Part shown: positions 1 through 11,126 of the stretch, in pieces
Layout of the letters: the number at the start of each line of letters is the position of its first letter
Position numbering within the stretch: the stretch's first letter is position 1
DNA from: Chrysopilus asiliformis
Lineage: Eukaryota; Arthropoda; Insecta; Diptera; Rhagionidae
Direction of reading: 5' to 3'
NCBI GenBank assembly: GCA_964034945.1
Contig: OZ035962.1
Coordinates: 67,904,274 to 67,968,273 of the forward strand
Length of the DNA stretch: 64,000 bases
The notes under the pieces: generated by a model
What the model was told of the DNA's origin: nothing
The model's input: only the letters and a program-made list of their open reading frames with translations
Databases searched by the model: none
Position numbers and translations under genes: made by a program

Positions 1-674
1 TCCCACCATCATAAGCAGCTATTAGAAGTTCATAATCGCGATTGTGTCCCTCCAAAGACTGTTTCAAGCTAACCTCCCCAGACTTTCGATCAACTTTGAA
101 TAATTCGCCATGGCCGCGTTTCATTTCATATCTGACTTCTCCATTTTCAAAACTATCCAAGTCAACCGCATGGACTTTTGTGATCATAGAACCTTTAGGA
201 TCATCGACTGAGACCACTGCATAATATGGCAAATTGACGAACATCGGGCAATTGTCGTTAATATCGAGAATAGTAACGTTAACGATAACGTGTGCAATTC
301 TTGGCCGTTCACGATCCGGTGGATGGGATCTTGCCTCCACTATCAACTCATAGTTATCACGAACTTCGCGATCGAAACTTTTACCGGTTGTCTCAATGGC
401 ACCAGACGTTAGACCAATTCGGAACATGTCCGTCGGATTCAATATCCGGAATTCGATGTGTTCATTGAGGGAGGAGCCCAAAACATTGACGACAGTAACG
501 GTTGTGATTTTTGTCGAGTTTTCACTAATCGAACCCTCATATATGGATTTTTGAAAAATCAGTCGAGAGTTCTCAGAAGTTTCTACCAAAATATTTACGT
601 ATGCCACTTTGGAGTATTTCCCGTCAGATGCTCGCACATGAAGTTTGTATTTTGGACCAATTCTGTCGACACCT
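1..674 (-). CDS. kug: Fat-like cadherin, exon J (continues beyond window)
   Basis: Exon with acceptor TTCTTTTACAG at its 5' end and no 3' end in the window. It is open throughout. Content in order: GPKYKLHVRASDG closes one repeat; a full EC repeat follows (YEGSISENSTKI, EFRILNPTDMFRIG, KSFDREVRDNYELIVEARS); then the linker ILDINDNCPMF; then AVDLDSFENGEVRYEM, GHGELFKVDRKSGEV and NRDYELLIAAYDGG of the next repeat. One linker (LVETSENSRL) lacks DxNDN. The remaining repeats, laminin-G/EGF domains, membrane segment and cytoplasmic tail expected for a Fat-like protein are not in this window. Confidence 0.9.
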
Positions 675-811
675 CTGTAAAAGAAAAATAATTAAAAACA
701 TATCTCAGTTGCGCAGAAAAAAAACTTAATACTAAAAGCATGAGGAAAGAAAGTTGAAACCAAGCGTCACGAACATTTTGTGGTTCGTTTAGTGGAATTA
801 AACTCTAAAAG

Positions 812-1266
812 CTGATTTCCAATGCAGCAGCAACAGCAACAGCAACGTCACGGAGAAAGTGTTTTGATTGGTCGAGAATCGACTCTGTGACGTCAGATTT
901 TCAGACAGATATTTTACTGCCGATTCATTTCTAATCCTAAATTTGAGCAGCAACGCTGAATAGCAACGTTGACAGCTAGTTTTTGTTGGTTATGTATACA
1001 AGTGATTGACAACAAAGTTTAATTTTGGAAACGAATTTTTGTTTAAAAGCAAGTTTCAGAATATGGTTAAGATTGTTATTTATTTAATAAAAATTTAATT
1101 TAGATAATCATGGAAGAAGGGTTAATTCAACAATTCAGAAACGTCAATTTTTACTGTTGCTGTTGCTACTTCATTGTAATTCATCTGACAGCATTTCTCT
1201 TTTTGCTGTCGCTCTTTGCGTCGACGTTGCTGTTGCTGTTGATGTTGCTGCTGTATTGTAAATCAG
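812..1266. mobile_element. MITE with CAG-repeat terminal inverted repeats
   Basis: The left end (CTGATTTCCAATGCAGCAGC, then CAACAG units) and the right end are near-perfect inverted copies for about 40 bp, ending in AAATCAG. The interior is AT-rich without a convincing ORF. Looks like a non-autonomous DNA transposon; family not recognised. Lies in the intron between exons I and J. Confidence 0.6.
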
Positions 1267-2147
1267 TATTAACCCTTGCGAATAAGCTGAGCCTGGAAGT
1301 CAAACTTCGGTGCACTTTGGTTTGTTTAAAAAACTATTTTGGGTTGTAAAAATCTTATAAAAAAATTTTACATTTTTAAGATGTTTTGAAGATTTTGCGA
1401 AAAAATCAATGTATTTAATAATTTTATACAACTTTTTTATTACATCCGAAATGTAATTGAGGTTTCTAATAATTTTTCGTGCCTGCAGCGCATTTACAGT
1501 ATTACATGTAACTCGGACCATGGATGAATCGCAAGGCTTATATAGTGTACAACTTTTTATTACCGTGAAATTATTAAATTGTAAATTTCACTTTAACAAT
1601 TTTAATAAAGATTTTATTTGGACATCTCTTTTGTGTTGTAATCGAGCCACTGAATTCAATAAACGATTTGAACTTTTCATGTTTAATGTTTCAATAACCT
1701 CTTGATGTATAAATTTATATCAACTTGAAAAAGTTTTCCATTTTATGGAGGATGTGCGCAATACTTTTATAGAATTTTTACTATCGAATTGGCAATTTTT
1801 ATTATATGGGTATGTTGGCTCTCAGAATAATAAGTAATAAGACAAATAATAGAATTCTTTATACCTCTAATAAAAACTTATCCGTATATGGAATAAAGCA
1901 AGAAAAATGGAAGAATTCAATGAAATATCAACACAAAATATAAGACTTTCTGATTGCCCTTAAAAGTTGCATAAAAGTACAAACTATCATGTCACCGTTT
2001 GCTCGGATTCAACTTTCTTTAATGTAGTAATAAAATAACTGTGAAATATGTATTGCGACAAGAAAATCCAATATTATTACTTAAACCAGTATTTGATATG
2101 AATTAATAAAACAGGTTTTTGATTATCGTTGTCTGATGGTTATCTTA
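1267..2147. other. AT-rich intron, nothing recognised
   Basis: Intron sequence with short unsupported ORFs only. I see no conserved coding, RNA or repeat signal. Confidence 0.5.
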
Positions 2148-2531
2148 TGTTACATTTACACGAATGACAAATTTGTCATTTTTTTCTTGTCATTATGTTA
2201 ATTCCCGTGTAAATGGCATAATTTTTGTATTTTTTTCTGTCAGAAAATGTCAATCTCTCATAAAAGAATGAACTTGTCCATTCTTTTATGCCAGATTGTC
2301 ATTCGTGCAAACGCAATATTAGTTATGACAAAAGTTGAATACTAAAGTTGTCATAACTAATATTGCGTTTGTACGAATGACAATCTGGCATAAAAGAATG
2401 GACAAGTTCATTCTTTTATGAGAGATTGACATTTTCTGACAGAAAAAAATACAAAAATTATGCCATTTACACGGGAATTAACATAATGACAAGAAAAAAA
2501 TGACAAATTTGTCATTCGTGTAAATGTAGCA
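2148..2531. mobile_element. Long-hairpin MITE (about 180-bp arms)
   Basis: Positions about 2149-2330 and 2351-2530 are near-perfect inverted copies around a roughly 20-nt centre (AAGTTGAATACTAAAG). Each arm starts with TACATTTACACGAATGAC and contains the self-complementary GACAAATTTGTC. There is no coding potential. The structure is that of a snapback MITE; its transcript, made with the host pre-mRNA, would fold into long dsRNA. Confidence 0.75.
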
Positions 2532-3107
2532 TTATATTTTTAGCGCATTTTTTTGGGTTTTAGAGAACTAAATTTTGTTTTTGACCAGAACGATAACGTA
2601 TTCCATATCGTAATGTATAACGGAATATCGAAATGATTTTCCGGCTTTTTCTTCAAAATTACGTTACAAAGTTATAGAAATTTAATTTCGTTACAATAAT
2701 GAAAAACGTTTTTTTCGTTATTTGTTTATTTTTTGTTTTATTTAATTTTGTAACATTTTCCACAAAACTTCATCAAGTATAACCCCACATAGCTAGCATC
2801 TGCATAAACCATCATTAAGCAATATTGGGGTAGTATTTTTAATCAGATTTGGATTCTAAATAAGACTTTGTTATGGCCAAATTTTCTCTACCTCTGGATA
2901 TATCAAAAAGAAACTATTTCATGCAATTTTTTTAGTGTCGAAAATATTTTCTTTTTTGTATCTTCAGAAATAGAGTAAATCTGGCCAAAATCAGAATCAG
3001 CGACGTCAAAATATCTTAAAATTCAATATCACAAAAATTGTCATTTTTGTTGGGCAGTTTTTTTTTAATCAACAAAACTGATCTATTTTTTTTATTTTCC
3101 TCTTCTA
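2532..3107. other. AT-rich intron, nothing recognised
   Basis: Poly(T)-rich intron sequence; no element boundary or gene seen. Confidence 0.45.
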
Positions 3108-3621
3108 GAGCCTGTTCACATTGGTTGAAAAAGTCCGCCTAAATAGGACGGATAAAATATTGCTCGTGTTCAGATTGAGACTATTTGAACCAGTAGCTGT
3201 GAGCAATCAGACTGGCGTGAAACATTTGGGAAACGGAACATTTCTAAAGAATTGCAAGTAATACGTGGCTGCCTTTTGCTCTGCGACTTGTTGCATCGAA
3301 GACGACCGAAACAATAATGACAATGGAATACATTCAGTGTGGCAGCCAACCAATGAAAGCACGACAGGCGGAACTCTGAGAACGGAGATTTTAGTTTTGA
3401 GGATGATTTTCCTATCAGCAGTCCCAACCTAAGCAACCAGATAAGGCATAATGCCTTAGATTAGGGCGTGGTGTCTTAAAATTGGTCGTTTTTTAAGACA
3501 TCACGCCCTAATCTAAGGTTATTATGCCTTATCTGGTTGCTTGGGACTTACTCATCTTGCTCTAATGTTGCGAGTTTCTGTCCTATTTAGGCGGACTATT
3601 TCAACCAATGTGAACAGGCTC
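3108..3621. mobile_element. TIR element with CTA target duplication
   Basis: The termini GAGCCTGTTCACATTGG and CCAATGTGAACAGGCTC are parts of about 42-bp inverted repeats that also share GTCCGCCTAAATAGGAC. CTA flanks both ends (3105-3107 and 3622-3624), a 3-bp target duplication. The interior holds a separate hairpin element. Superfamily is uncertain; a 3-bp duplication fits PIF/Harbinger or CACTA types. Confidence 0.65.
3420..3548. repeat. Nested palindrome inside the CTA-flanked element
   Basis: Two arms of about 60 bp (3420-3480 and 3487-3548) sharing AAGCAACCAGATAAGGC and ATTAGGGCG fold around TTGGTCG. The ends read AGTCCCAA and TTGGGACT. Probably a second small hairpin MITE inserted in the first. 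Confidence 0.65.
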
Positions 3622-3717
3622 CTATAGAGGGAAATTATTGTATTTATGGCGGAAACCGATTCGAGAACAGGGCGTACATAGAAAATTATTGATGAGTATG
3701 AAATCCGTTTTAGGAAA

Positions 3718-4396
3718 AAATATCAGTATGTCCGTGCATCTGTCTGTCAAATATGTCGGTTGTACGTGATTTTCTATTAATTTGTGGAAAAGTGACGGTA
3801 GCTATGACGGGTACCTCCCATACAATTTTTTTTTGCAAAAATACAGCGTTTTGAAAATTTCTCGAAACTTATGCGCTTTTGGGAAAAAGGGGATTAAAAA
3901 ATTTAAACCAAAAAAAATTTTCTGTATTTTTTGCTTTAATGTTTGTTTTTGTATCTGTAACGGTTCTCAAAATATTTGGAAAAAAATCAGTGTTTTGAAA
4001 ATTTCTCGACAACTATTCACTTTTATAAACATAACAAAAGCTATTGCCAATCTGGCAATTATTGAAAACCCGTATGGTGATATGGCATTGTTCGAAGTTT
4101 AAGTAAACGTCAAACAGTTGTATCAAAATTCAAACTTTCCAATAAGAATTTTTAAAATTTATTCCAATCGGATTTTGATGTAAAGGAGTTTTATGTAGAA
4201 TCATATCCTAAATAACTTTTGTTGGACGGATAGACGGATGGATAGACGGACGGACAGACGGACATGCAAAATTCACTTTTTTTATCATTCTAAACACACT
4301 GGTGTAATTCATTTTTGTGTGTGATGACGGGATCTTGGCGTTACAAACGGTAAGGCAAAGTTAATATACCCTTTGGTTTCACCATACGGGTATAAA
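3718..4396. mobile_element. mini-me-like dipteran repeat, copy 1
   Basis: Contains runs of GTCY type (GGACGGACAGACGGACATGC near 4245), then a block conserved in the other copies: CACACTGGTGTAATTC, GTGTGATGACGGGATCTT, GCGTTACAAACGGTAAGGC, and a GGGTATAAAA end. The same order occurs at 16091-16424 and 22600-23219/26780-26805. Association of a GTCY microsatellite with ATACCC/GGGTAT ends is the hallmark I know from dipteran mini-me elements. No coding capacity; left boundary approximate. Confidence 0.6.
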
Positions 4397-4485
4397 AAAT
4401 GTATGAAACTAAATTTGTAGGAAATAAAATTTTGTAAAAATATTATATTCACCGGATTTATAATGTAAATTGTGCACACACATAT

Positions 4486-4692
4486 ATTTTGTATAAGAAA
4501 ATTATTTGCTGTTCACATCAGGTATTTTATAAATCTGACATTCAGAACGCGTTTTGGCATTTTCGCTTGTGTTCTTGTGAGTTAGTAACTATGCGTTGTG
4601 GATGTTTTTTTTTCGCTCAATGAGGGTTTTTGTTCTTTGAGCCTATACAAAAAATATCTGGTGTGAACACGACATGACTTTCTTATTCAAAA
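4486..4692. mobile_element. Short TIR MITE (TTTTGTATAAGAAA family)
   Basis: Left end TTTTGTATAAGAAAAT and GCTGTTCACATCAGGTATTT; the right end is its inverted, slightly diverged copy (AAATATCTGGTGTGAACA ... TTTCTTATTCAAAA). A fragment of the same family lies at 18122-18175. Family unknown. Confidence 0.55.
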
Positions 4693-5158
4693 TCTACGTC
4701 CCTGCGCAATTTACACTATAATCCGCCCAATAAATTATTAGTTTAATTATTAGATTAAATCTGAAATTTTTCGATAATAGTAGAATATCACCGAGTGACA
4801 TTTCTAAGACTCCTGGCGAGCAGGCTTGAGCAAAAATCTACCTCCCGTTTACGTTCTTAGGGGTAAAATTTCGAAAAAAAACCCATCTTATTAAGCGTCT
4901 ACGTGATGAATGGAGCATAGAGTGAAAATCTCAGATTTCGAGCACCAGGGATTTGGGCTGCGCGTTGATGAGTCAGTCAAGACTAATGATTGTATATTAT
5001 AGATTTTAGTACTTTTAATTCTTCCTTAACCTTTAGACTGCCGAGGTGGCCTCGAACATACAATCTCGTTGATTCGACACAATATGTAGATTTCAAATAT
5101 AACAAATATTCAAAACAAAAACCTATGATTTTAATAAAAATAAATGCCGGTTGTCTTA

Positions 5159-5838
5159 GGGAGATGTCCCACTGGCGCATCAGCTCCAGCAGCTGACTGA
5201 TCCCGACATCAGGTCGCGCAGCTGCATGAACTAATTCGATCAGTTGACATGACACACTGAACTGAGATCAGCTGACCTCAAACGTCAAAATGTCGGACTC
5301 GGAGGAAGAACTTCTCCTTATTTCTCTGCTAAAAAAACTGAATCTATGCAATCGTACAAACATCTACCTTTTCCTACAGCTTGTACGATTCCTGTGTTTA
5401 ATTTTTCCTATTCGATGGACATCGTATTTATTCCACTTGTTCAAAAGTTTATTAGTTAAACAGACTTGTCAAAATTTTATGATGTCCCAACTAGTAATTA
5501 TTGTAAAGTCAACATTATATGAAGTAGAGAGCCTATAACCTAGAGAGTGGCCATGCTACCTTTATAGACTGTGCCATTGATGACAATTATTACCGCCAGA
5601 CGAAAAAAATATTGAAAATTATCATTTTATTTTATTTAATCTAACAAAAATGACATTAGAAACTACCCGACATGTTCCAGATATCAGCTACATTTAGATC
5701 AGTTCAAAAAAGTCAGCTTTGTGTCGTAGACATGAAGCTGCACATTTTTTGCAGTGTGCCATGCGCCATTGGATTACATGTGCAACTGATATCGGGATCA
5801 GTCAGCTGCAGCAGCTGATGGCCAGTGGGACACCTCGC
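5159..5838. mobile_element. PIF/Harbinger-derived element, TTA duplication
   Basis: Termini GGGAGATGTCCCACTGGC and its inverted counterpart ending GTGTCCC/GAGGT extend as inverted repeats of about 65 bp (shared CAGCTGACTGATCCCGA). TTA flanks both ends (5156-5158, 5839-5841), the canonical TWA target of PIF/Harbinger. Inside, an ORF on + at 5290-5538 begins MSDSEEELLLISLLKKLNL, which resembles the acidic N-terminus of Harbinger transposases and then degenerates. The element is non-autonomous. Confidence 0.65.
5290..5538 (+). pseudogene. Harbinger transposase N-terminal fragment
   Basis: An 82-codon ORF starting at ATG 5290. Only the first 20 or so residues (acidic, Leu-rich) resemble a PIF/Harbinger transposase start; the rest is hydrophobic and not recognised. 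There is no DDE domain. Its place inside a TTA-flanked TIR element supports a transposase remnant. Confidence 0.4.
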
Positions 5839-5855
5839 TTAAAGTTGATCCGATT

Positions 5856-6815
5856 TTTAAAAGCTTTTATTTAGCTTGCCTTCGTGTCTGTTTGTCTCTC
5901 TGTTTGTCTGTCAGATCAAATCTTGCAACCCAATTTTGACCCACTTCCACTTGTCCGATTGACTTGAAATTTTGCACACTTATATAAGTCCGATGACAAT
6001 ACAATATTTTCACTACTTCGTCCTTGTAAGGATAACGGAATGTCCTGTAAGGATAACGTGATTATCCTTTTCTCCAAATTTTCCGGAAAAAAAATCTATT
6101 CTGGGGGTTTTTGAGGTCGCTAAATCCGAATCTGTCATCAAAAAGTCTGTAAGGATAACGGAAGGTCCTGTAAGGATAACGTGATTATCCTTTTCTCCAA
6201 ATTTTCCGGAAAAAAATCTATTCTGGGGGTTTTTGGGGTCGCTAAATCCGAATCTGTCATCAAAAAGTCTGTAAGGATAACGGAAGGTCCTGTAAGGATA
6301 ACGTGATTATCCTTTTCTCCAAATTTTCCGGAAAAAAATCTATTCTGGGGGTTTTTGGGGTCGCTGAATCCGAATCTGTCATTAAAAAGTCTGTAAGGAT
6401 AACGGAATGTCCTGTAACGTTAACGTGATTATCCTTTTTCTCAATTGTTCCGGGAAAAAATATATTCTGCAGGTTTTGGGGTTCGCTGAATACGATTCTC
6501 AAGTTAAAAAGCCTGCAAGGACATCTCAAATGTAAAGCTATATATTCGAAGACTAAAAAGAACAAAATAAAAATAAATAAAAAATTTTTTTTTAAAAAAA
6601 GCTTTTATTAAAAAAAATGCACTAAAAAGAAAATAATAATTTTCTGGACGCTGTGTATCACAAATATAAAAGCTTTTAAAAAGCGAGATAAAGCATAAAA
6701 CAATAAAATAAACATTTATCTCGCTTTTTAAAAGCTTTTATATTTGTGATACACAGCGTCCAGAAAATTATTTTTTTCTTTTTAGTGCATTTTTATAAAA
6801 GCTTTTTTAAAAAAA
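5856..6815. mobile_element. Foldback (FB-like) element, copy A
   Basis: Begins with TTTAAAAGCTTTTATTTAGC and a GTCT-rich stretch, then CTACTTCGTCCTTGTAAGG. About four tandem units of roughly 120 bp follow, each with GTAAGGATAACGTGATTATC, TTTTCTCCAAATTTTCCGG and TTTTTGGGGTCGCTGAATCC. It then turns into a hairpin (about 6597-6813) whose arms share TTTCTGGACGCTGTGTATC and AAAAGCTTTT. Tandem repeats inside long inverted repeats are typical of Drosophila FB elements. The right arm is truncated relative to copy B (25140-26317). Confidence 0.65.
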
Positions 6816-6944
6816 AAAATTTTTTTTTTTTTTAGTGTTAGTTTTCAAGGAATTCGCAAAAATCTAATTTTTCTTTTTCTAGTGAAAATATCTCGATAAT
6901 TCGCTAACGGCAAAATTGTGGGAAATGCTTTTCTCTTTAATTGA

Positions 6945-7188
6945 GGCGTTAAAAGCTAGAGTGGACCAACCCACATAATCGAGTTTTTGAAGCTTTTTCA
7001 CTTTTGTACTATTATTGACTGTAAAATTTTGGAAAAAAAAATTTGTGTGGACTTTATTACTCAATGTTGAAATGTTCTTTTGTGCATCCAAACATTTTTA
7101 TGTAGAAACTCACTCGCAATAGTGATTCAAACACAAAAAAAAATCACAATTTCGACATGTGGGTTGGTCCACTCTAGCTTCTAACGCC
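6945..7188. mobile_element. TIR MITE (GGCGTTAAAAGC family), copy 1
   Basis: Ends GGCGTTAAAAGCTAGAGTGG and CCACTCTAGCTTCTAACGCC are inverted repeats, with ACCAACCCACAT / ATGTGGGTTGGT extending them. The interior (TTATTACTCAATGTTGAAAT) is nearly identical to 19180-19405, confirming a dispersed family. No coding capacity; target duplication not resolved. Confidence 0.7.
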
Positions 7189-7633
7189 ACAATTAATCTC
7201 ATACATTGGTTTCCGAGAAAATCGCCAAAATTGATTTTATTGGAATAACGATATATAACGGTTTGAGATATCCAGTTCCAGTGATAAGTTCAAATTTGAT
7301 GGCCTCAAACTTTTATTATACAGAAGATTAATAAAAAATACGTAGTTTCCAAGAAAATCGCGAAAGAAAATTGCGGCCTAGTAGACTGACAGATGGAAAG
7401 ACATTTTTTGTAAAATAACTCCAATCGACTCGGAGTGCTCGGAAAAAGTTTTTTAGGCAAAATTAAAAGGTCGATACTTTTTAGGATCTCTATACTTTAT
7501 TTTACTTTATAATATAAGAACGTAAAATCTGTCCGAGAAATATTAGTTATTGCCACACTTCTGTAATTCTATTTCGTAATTGTCCAAAAAGGATTATAAA
7601 GCATTTAAGTAGAATATTTAATTCCAAACTCAC
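7189..7633. other. Intron, nothing recognised
   Basis: AT-rich intron leading to the donor of exon I; I see no element or gene. Confidence 0.45.
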
Positions 7634-7905
7634 CTGGTTGTAATTATCCCAGTTCTTGAATCGATAGCAAATGCTCCATCTGTGTTTCCTTCAATTATGT
7701 CGTAGCGTAGTGTTGCATTCTCTGAGCTATCCGGGTCGGTAGCATTAACCTGAACCACAACGACATTCTCATAAGTTGGCAACAGCAGCGTAACATTATA
7801 GTCAGTCTTCTCAAATACTGGTGCACAATCATTAACGTCAGTTACGGTAATTTGCACTTTGGCAGTCGACTCAGACGATAGACGAGGTTTGCCCAGATCG
7901 GTAAC
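7634..7905 (-). CDS. kug: Fat-like cadherin, exon I
   Basis: Exon from acceptor TTGTATTCTACAG to donor ACCAG|GTGAGT (phase 2). It finishes a repeat (VTDLGKPRLSSES), has the linker VTDVNDCAPVFEK and most of the following EC repeat (ATDPDSSENATLRYDIIEGN, GAFAIDSRTGIITT). The linker asparagine is replaced by cysteine (DVNDC), as in some Fat-family linkers. It joins exon J across a 7 kb intron: AG plus A gives Arg, then GVDRIGPKYKLHV. Confidence 0.9.
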
Positions 7906-8217
7906 CTGTAGAATACAAGATACTCTGGAATGTACTTCAAATTGCAAATCACACCACACAAACACAATTTCATTGAAACACCGCAAAAAATTAAGCACAA
8001 GTGCTCAAATAAACATTTCAATGTGAAGGATACAACGGATGGAAATTCGGAATGGAGATTCAAGGATAAAACTTTGTTATGTAGGAGTAGAATTCAATAT
8101 GCAAGTATATATACTATATGATCATAACAGAAGGAGGCTAATTGGAATATAACGAGATGAAGTTTAACAAAATTTTCTTCTCTATATCGATTTCCCCGAT
8201 TGCCGATCGACAATTAC

Positions 8218-8392
8218 CTTAACATGAAAATCGAATACTGGAATTTTCTCATGGTCCAACAGCATGACAGTTTTTATGGCACCGGTCGTCGAGTCAATGT
8301 GAAAATATCTTTTTGGCAAATTTTCAACGATATCATAATGCAAAAGTGCATTTAATCCAGAATCCGCATCAAATGCCTTGATAACGAGCGGG
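8218..8392 (-). CDS. kug: Fat-like cadherin, exon H
   Basis: Short exon bounded by acceptor AACATTGCAG and donor GTTAAG|GTAATT. Its first base completes the AGC codon begun in exon G. It encodes [23 protein letters not shown], then [22 protein letters not shown] and PVFDFHVK, the core of one EC repeat with the DADSG calcium motif. It ends in phase 0 and is followed after a 312-nt intron by VTDLGKPRLS in exon I. Confidence 0.9.
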
Positions 8393-8753
8393 CTGCAATG
8401 TTGAAATCCCGTCAAAAAGTTGGAAAATGAAAAAGAAGAAAAAAATATGAGTTTTTTTTTGGTTTTTGCTTTTATTATTATTATTTTGATCGAATGGCAG
8501 AACAAAACACGAAAAGTTTGTTTTTCGTATGGTTGTTGAGACTTTTGAACTCAAATAAAGTAGACTGAGCTGCTGACGAAAAACATGAATTGCAATTTAT
8601 TGATCTATACACAACAATACACTTGTGTATGGATAGACAAGATGGAGCAATCATAAAGTGAAAATTCATTTTTGATGACGAGTTAAAAAATTGGCATGCA
8701 AAAGTGTTCATATGCCAACGTGAATGTGGACAGAATCCCGAAAGAAGTTATAC

Positions 8754-9146
8754 CTTTGGCTCGCAGCAGAGACTGTCGACGTTGCTGGCGATGTTGATGC
8801 CGATGCCGAGAGCGTTGCAGCTGTTTTACCAAATGATATTTTAGCGCTATTCGAGGATAAAATATCGCTGTTGGCATTATATGTCCTGCCAAAACTGCGA
8901 CTACTGCTACCACCATTCCGTGTGACGTTGCTGTTTAAGGATATCCTGCTGCTACCATCATCATCATAATCATCATCTATAGATAGTATGAGAGATGCAA
9001 TTGGTGCTGATTCCGATATCTCTCCACGATAGATACTCTGCAGAAAGTATGGAACATTGTCGTTTTGATCCAAAATGTGTATTACGGCCGAACAAGTTGA
9101 TGATACTGAAGCCATGTTCGTTGCTTGTATAGTTAGATTGAAATAT
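8754..9146 (-). CDS. kug: Fat-like cadherin, exon G with Ser-rich insertion
   Basis: Exon from acceptor TTCTTTTTAG to donor CAAAG|GTATAA (phase 2 both ends). It completes a repeat (YFNLTIQATNMASVSS), carries the linker LDQNDNVPYF and starts the next repeat (GEISESAPIASLILSIDDD). About 70 residues of Asp/Ser/Asn/Ala-rich low-complexity sequence then follow before the exon ends. The normal repeat resumes in exon H as [13 protein letters not shown]. The insertion therefore sits in an early loop of this EC repeat. The coding frame beyond the donor soon hits a stop, supporting the donor choice. Confidence 0.88.
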
Positions 9147-9844
9147 CTAAAAAGAAATTGACATAGAGTTATTATTTTGTGTCATAGAGATTATAAGGGT
9201 TTAGGTTTACAAATTGAATTTTCCACAATGTGCCGAAGAATATGGAAAAGTCAAGATCGGGCAGGATATTCAATGTTTCATATTTATAAGTATAACCTCA
9301 AATATCTATATATTTATTCATTATACGAACATGTATGAATATAGGTTATTTTTGAGAATTAGGGTATACAGAACTATTTTAACTCAGGGCCAGTTTAAAG
9401 TTCATATCTATGAACGGATTAGTGAATATAAATTAAACGAGGTGTATTGTGGTTTTAGTATTAAAATCGGAATTAATTTATGCAAGAGTTGAAGCTGATT
9501 TTATGAATAAATTATACTCTGGAAGTCTGAAATTTACCAACAAACTGCGTAAAATGAAAATGTCGACATTAAAATTTTGCATAAAAGTGTAATCATCGAA
9601 GGAAATCTAACGATAACCCTCTCGTAACCTTTAACATTCTTTACAATTATAATAGAATATCAATATCTATGATTCAGTATTATCATTAATATCAATGTTT
9701 ATTACGTAATACTTGGAATTTTGATTTCGTACACACTATTTATATTATACGGTAATGTGATATGGTTTCAAAAAACCAATATAGGTATATACGTTTTACA
9801 TTCCAAGAAATAACTTAATCCGGCTACCGGTCAAATTATGCCTT
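9147..9844. other. Intron, nothing recognised
   Basis: AT-rich intron upstream of exon G on the minus strand. The ORF at 9214-9492 has no recognisable similarity or composition bias and is not supported. Confidence 0.45.
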
Positions 9845-10207
9845 GATTAAATATTTATTCTTTAAAGATTTTATTTAGCTTGCTTTCGTATCTGACTGTC
9901 TGTTTGTCTGTCTGTTTGTCAGGGTCAAATTTTGCGATTTGACTGAAAATTTTGCACATTTGCACACATAAGTCTAATGACAATACAATATTTTCTCTAC
10001 TTCGTCCTTGTAAGGTTAACGGAAGGTCCTGTAAGAATAACATGATTATCCTTTTCCACAAATTTTCCGGAAAACATCTCATCTTTCGGCTTTTGGGGTC
10101 ACTGAGTTTATCTTGCTTTTATTACAAGATACACAGAGCTCAAAAAAATTGTTTTTTTCTTTTTTAGTACATTTTTTTAAAATAAAAGCTTTTTTTTATT
10201 TTTTTTA
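9845..10207. mobile_element. Foldback-like fragment, copy C
   Basis: Starts with TTTTATTTAGCTTGCTTTCG, a GTCT-rich tract and CTACTTCGTCCTTGTAAGG as in foldback copies A and B. It has a single diverged tandem unit (GGTCCTGTAAGAATAACATG) and ends with AAAATAAAAGCTTTTTT. It is directly abutted by the DD41D transposon, which used a TA in its tail. Confidence 0.6.
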
Positions 10208-10209
10208 TA

Positions 10210-11126
10210 AAGGGTGTTTTTTTAGACGTGTGGTTTTCAATCTGGCACTACTTTTTCGGAGTTGGTCTTTTTGACAGTTGTCACTTGATTTATGCTCAGT
10301 TTGGTTTGCCATTTCGTCAAACGACCATCAAGCGCGTCGCACGTTCGGTGAATGGGCCCAAAACGAGATGGCCACCGATCCCGATTTTCACAAGAAAATT
10401 TTGTTCATCGATGAAGCTCACTTTTGGTTGAATGGGTACGTCAATAAGCAAAATTGTCGCATTTGGAGGGATGGTAATCCACAAGCCATTCTGCAGACGC
10501 CGTTACATCCTCAAAAAGTCACTGTTTGGTGTGCTCTATGGGCAGAGGGAATCATTGGTCCATATTTCTTCAAAAATGAAGCCGGCCATAATGTTACAGT
10601 CAATGGGGAACGCTATAGAGCCATGATTAATGACTTTTTCGTGCCTGAATTGGAGGATGTTGATGTGGACGACCTTTGGTTCCAACAAGACGGCGCTACA
10701 TGCCATACAGCCAACGAAACAATCAATTTATTGAAGGAAACTTTTGGTGAGCGCATTATCTCGCATCGTGGGCCTGTGGCGTGGCCTCCAAGATCGTGCG
10801 ATTTAACACCGCTGGACTATTTTTTGTGGGGTTATGTGAAGTCGCTTGTCTACGCAGAAAAGCCCGAGACGATTGACGCCTTGGAAGAGAATATTCGGCG
10901 CGTTATTGCTGACATACGGCCCCAATTGCTGCAAAAAGTGGTCGAAAATTGGGCGTCTCGGCTGGAATTTATTCGAGCCAGCCGCGGCGGCCACTTGCCC
11001 GAAATCATTTTTAAAACATAATGGCAAACCCTTATCTTTATAATAAAGCTAAACTCTTGGCTATAACATTAAATTATATGCGTTTTATTTCTTCTTGAAA
11101 ACCACACGTCTAAATAAAACACCCTT
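10210..11126 (+). mobile_element. rosa-like (DD41D) Tc1/mariner element, 5'-deleted
   Basis: Inverted repeats AAGGGTGTTTT...TTTAGACGTGTGG at the left and their complement ending CACCCTT at the right, flanked by TA on both sides (10208-10209, 11127-11128). At 917 bp it is short for this family because the transposase lacks its N-terminal DNA-binding half. The TIRs differ by about one indel. A second, different subfamily member is at 19413-20652. Confidence 0.85.
10278..11021 (+). pseudogene. rosa-like transposase, N-terminally deleted
   Basis: Open for 247 codons; recognisable homology starts at RRTFGEWAQNE (about codon 20) and runs to the natural C-terminus EIIFKT. The three catalytic aspartates are visible: IDEAHFWLNG, FQQDGATCHTA and SCDLTPLDYFLWG. 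Counting 41 residues between the second and third gives DD41D, the rosa/VS class of IS630-Tc1-mariner transposases. The paired-type helix-turn-helix region (about 120 residues) is missing, so it should not bind its own TIRs. The catalytic domain has no stops or frameshifts, unlike its relative at 19489-20546. Confidence 0.85.

Noticed and set aside
4380..4396. GGGTATAAAAA as TATA-box promoters
   Set aside because: It is the terminal motif of a dispersed repeat found at several sites, with no gene downstream.
8708..8753. Continuation of exon G beyond CAAAG|GTATAA
   Set aside because: It soon stops and loses cadherin similarity; the next exon continues exactly from the donor phase.
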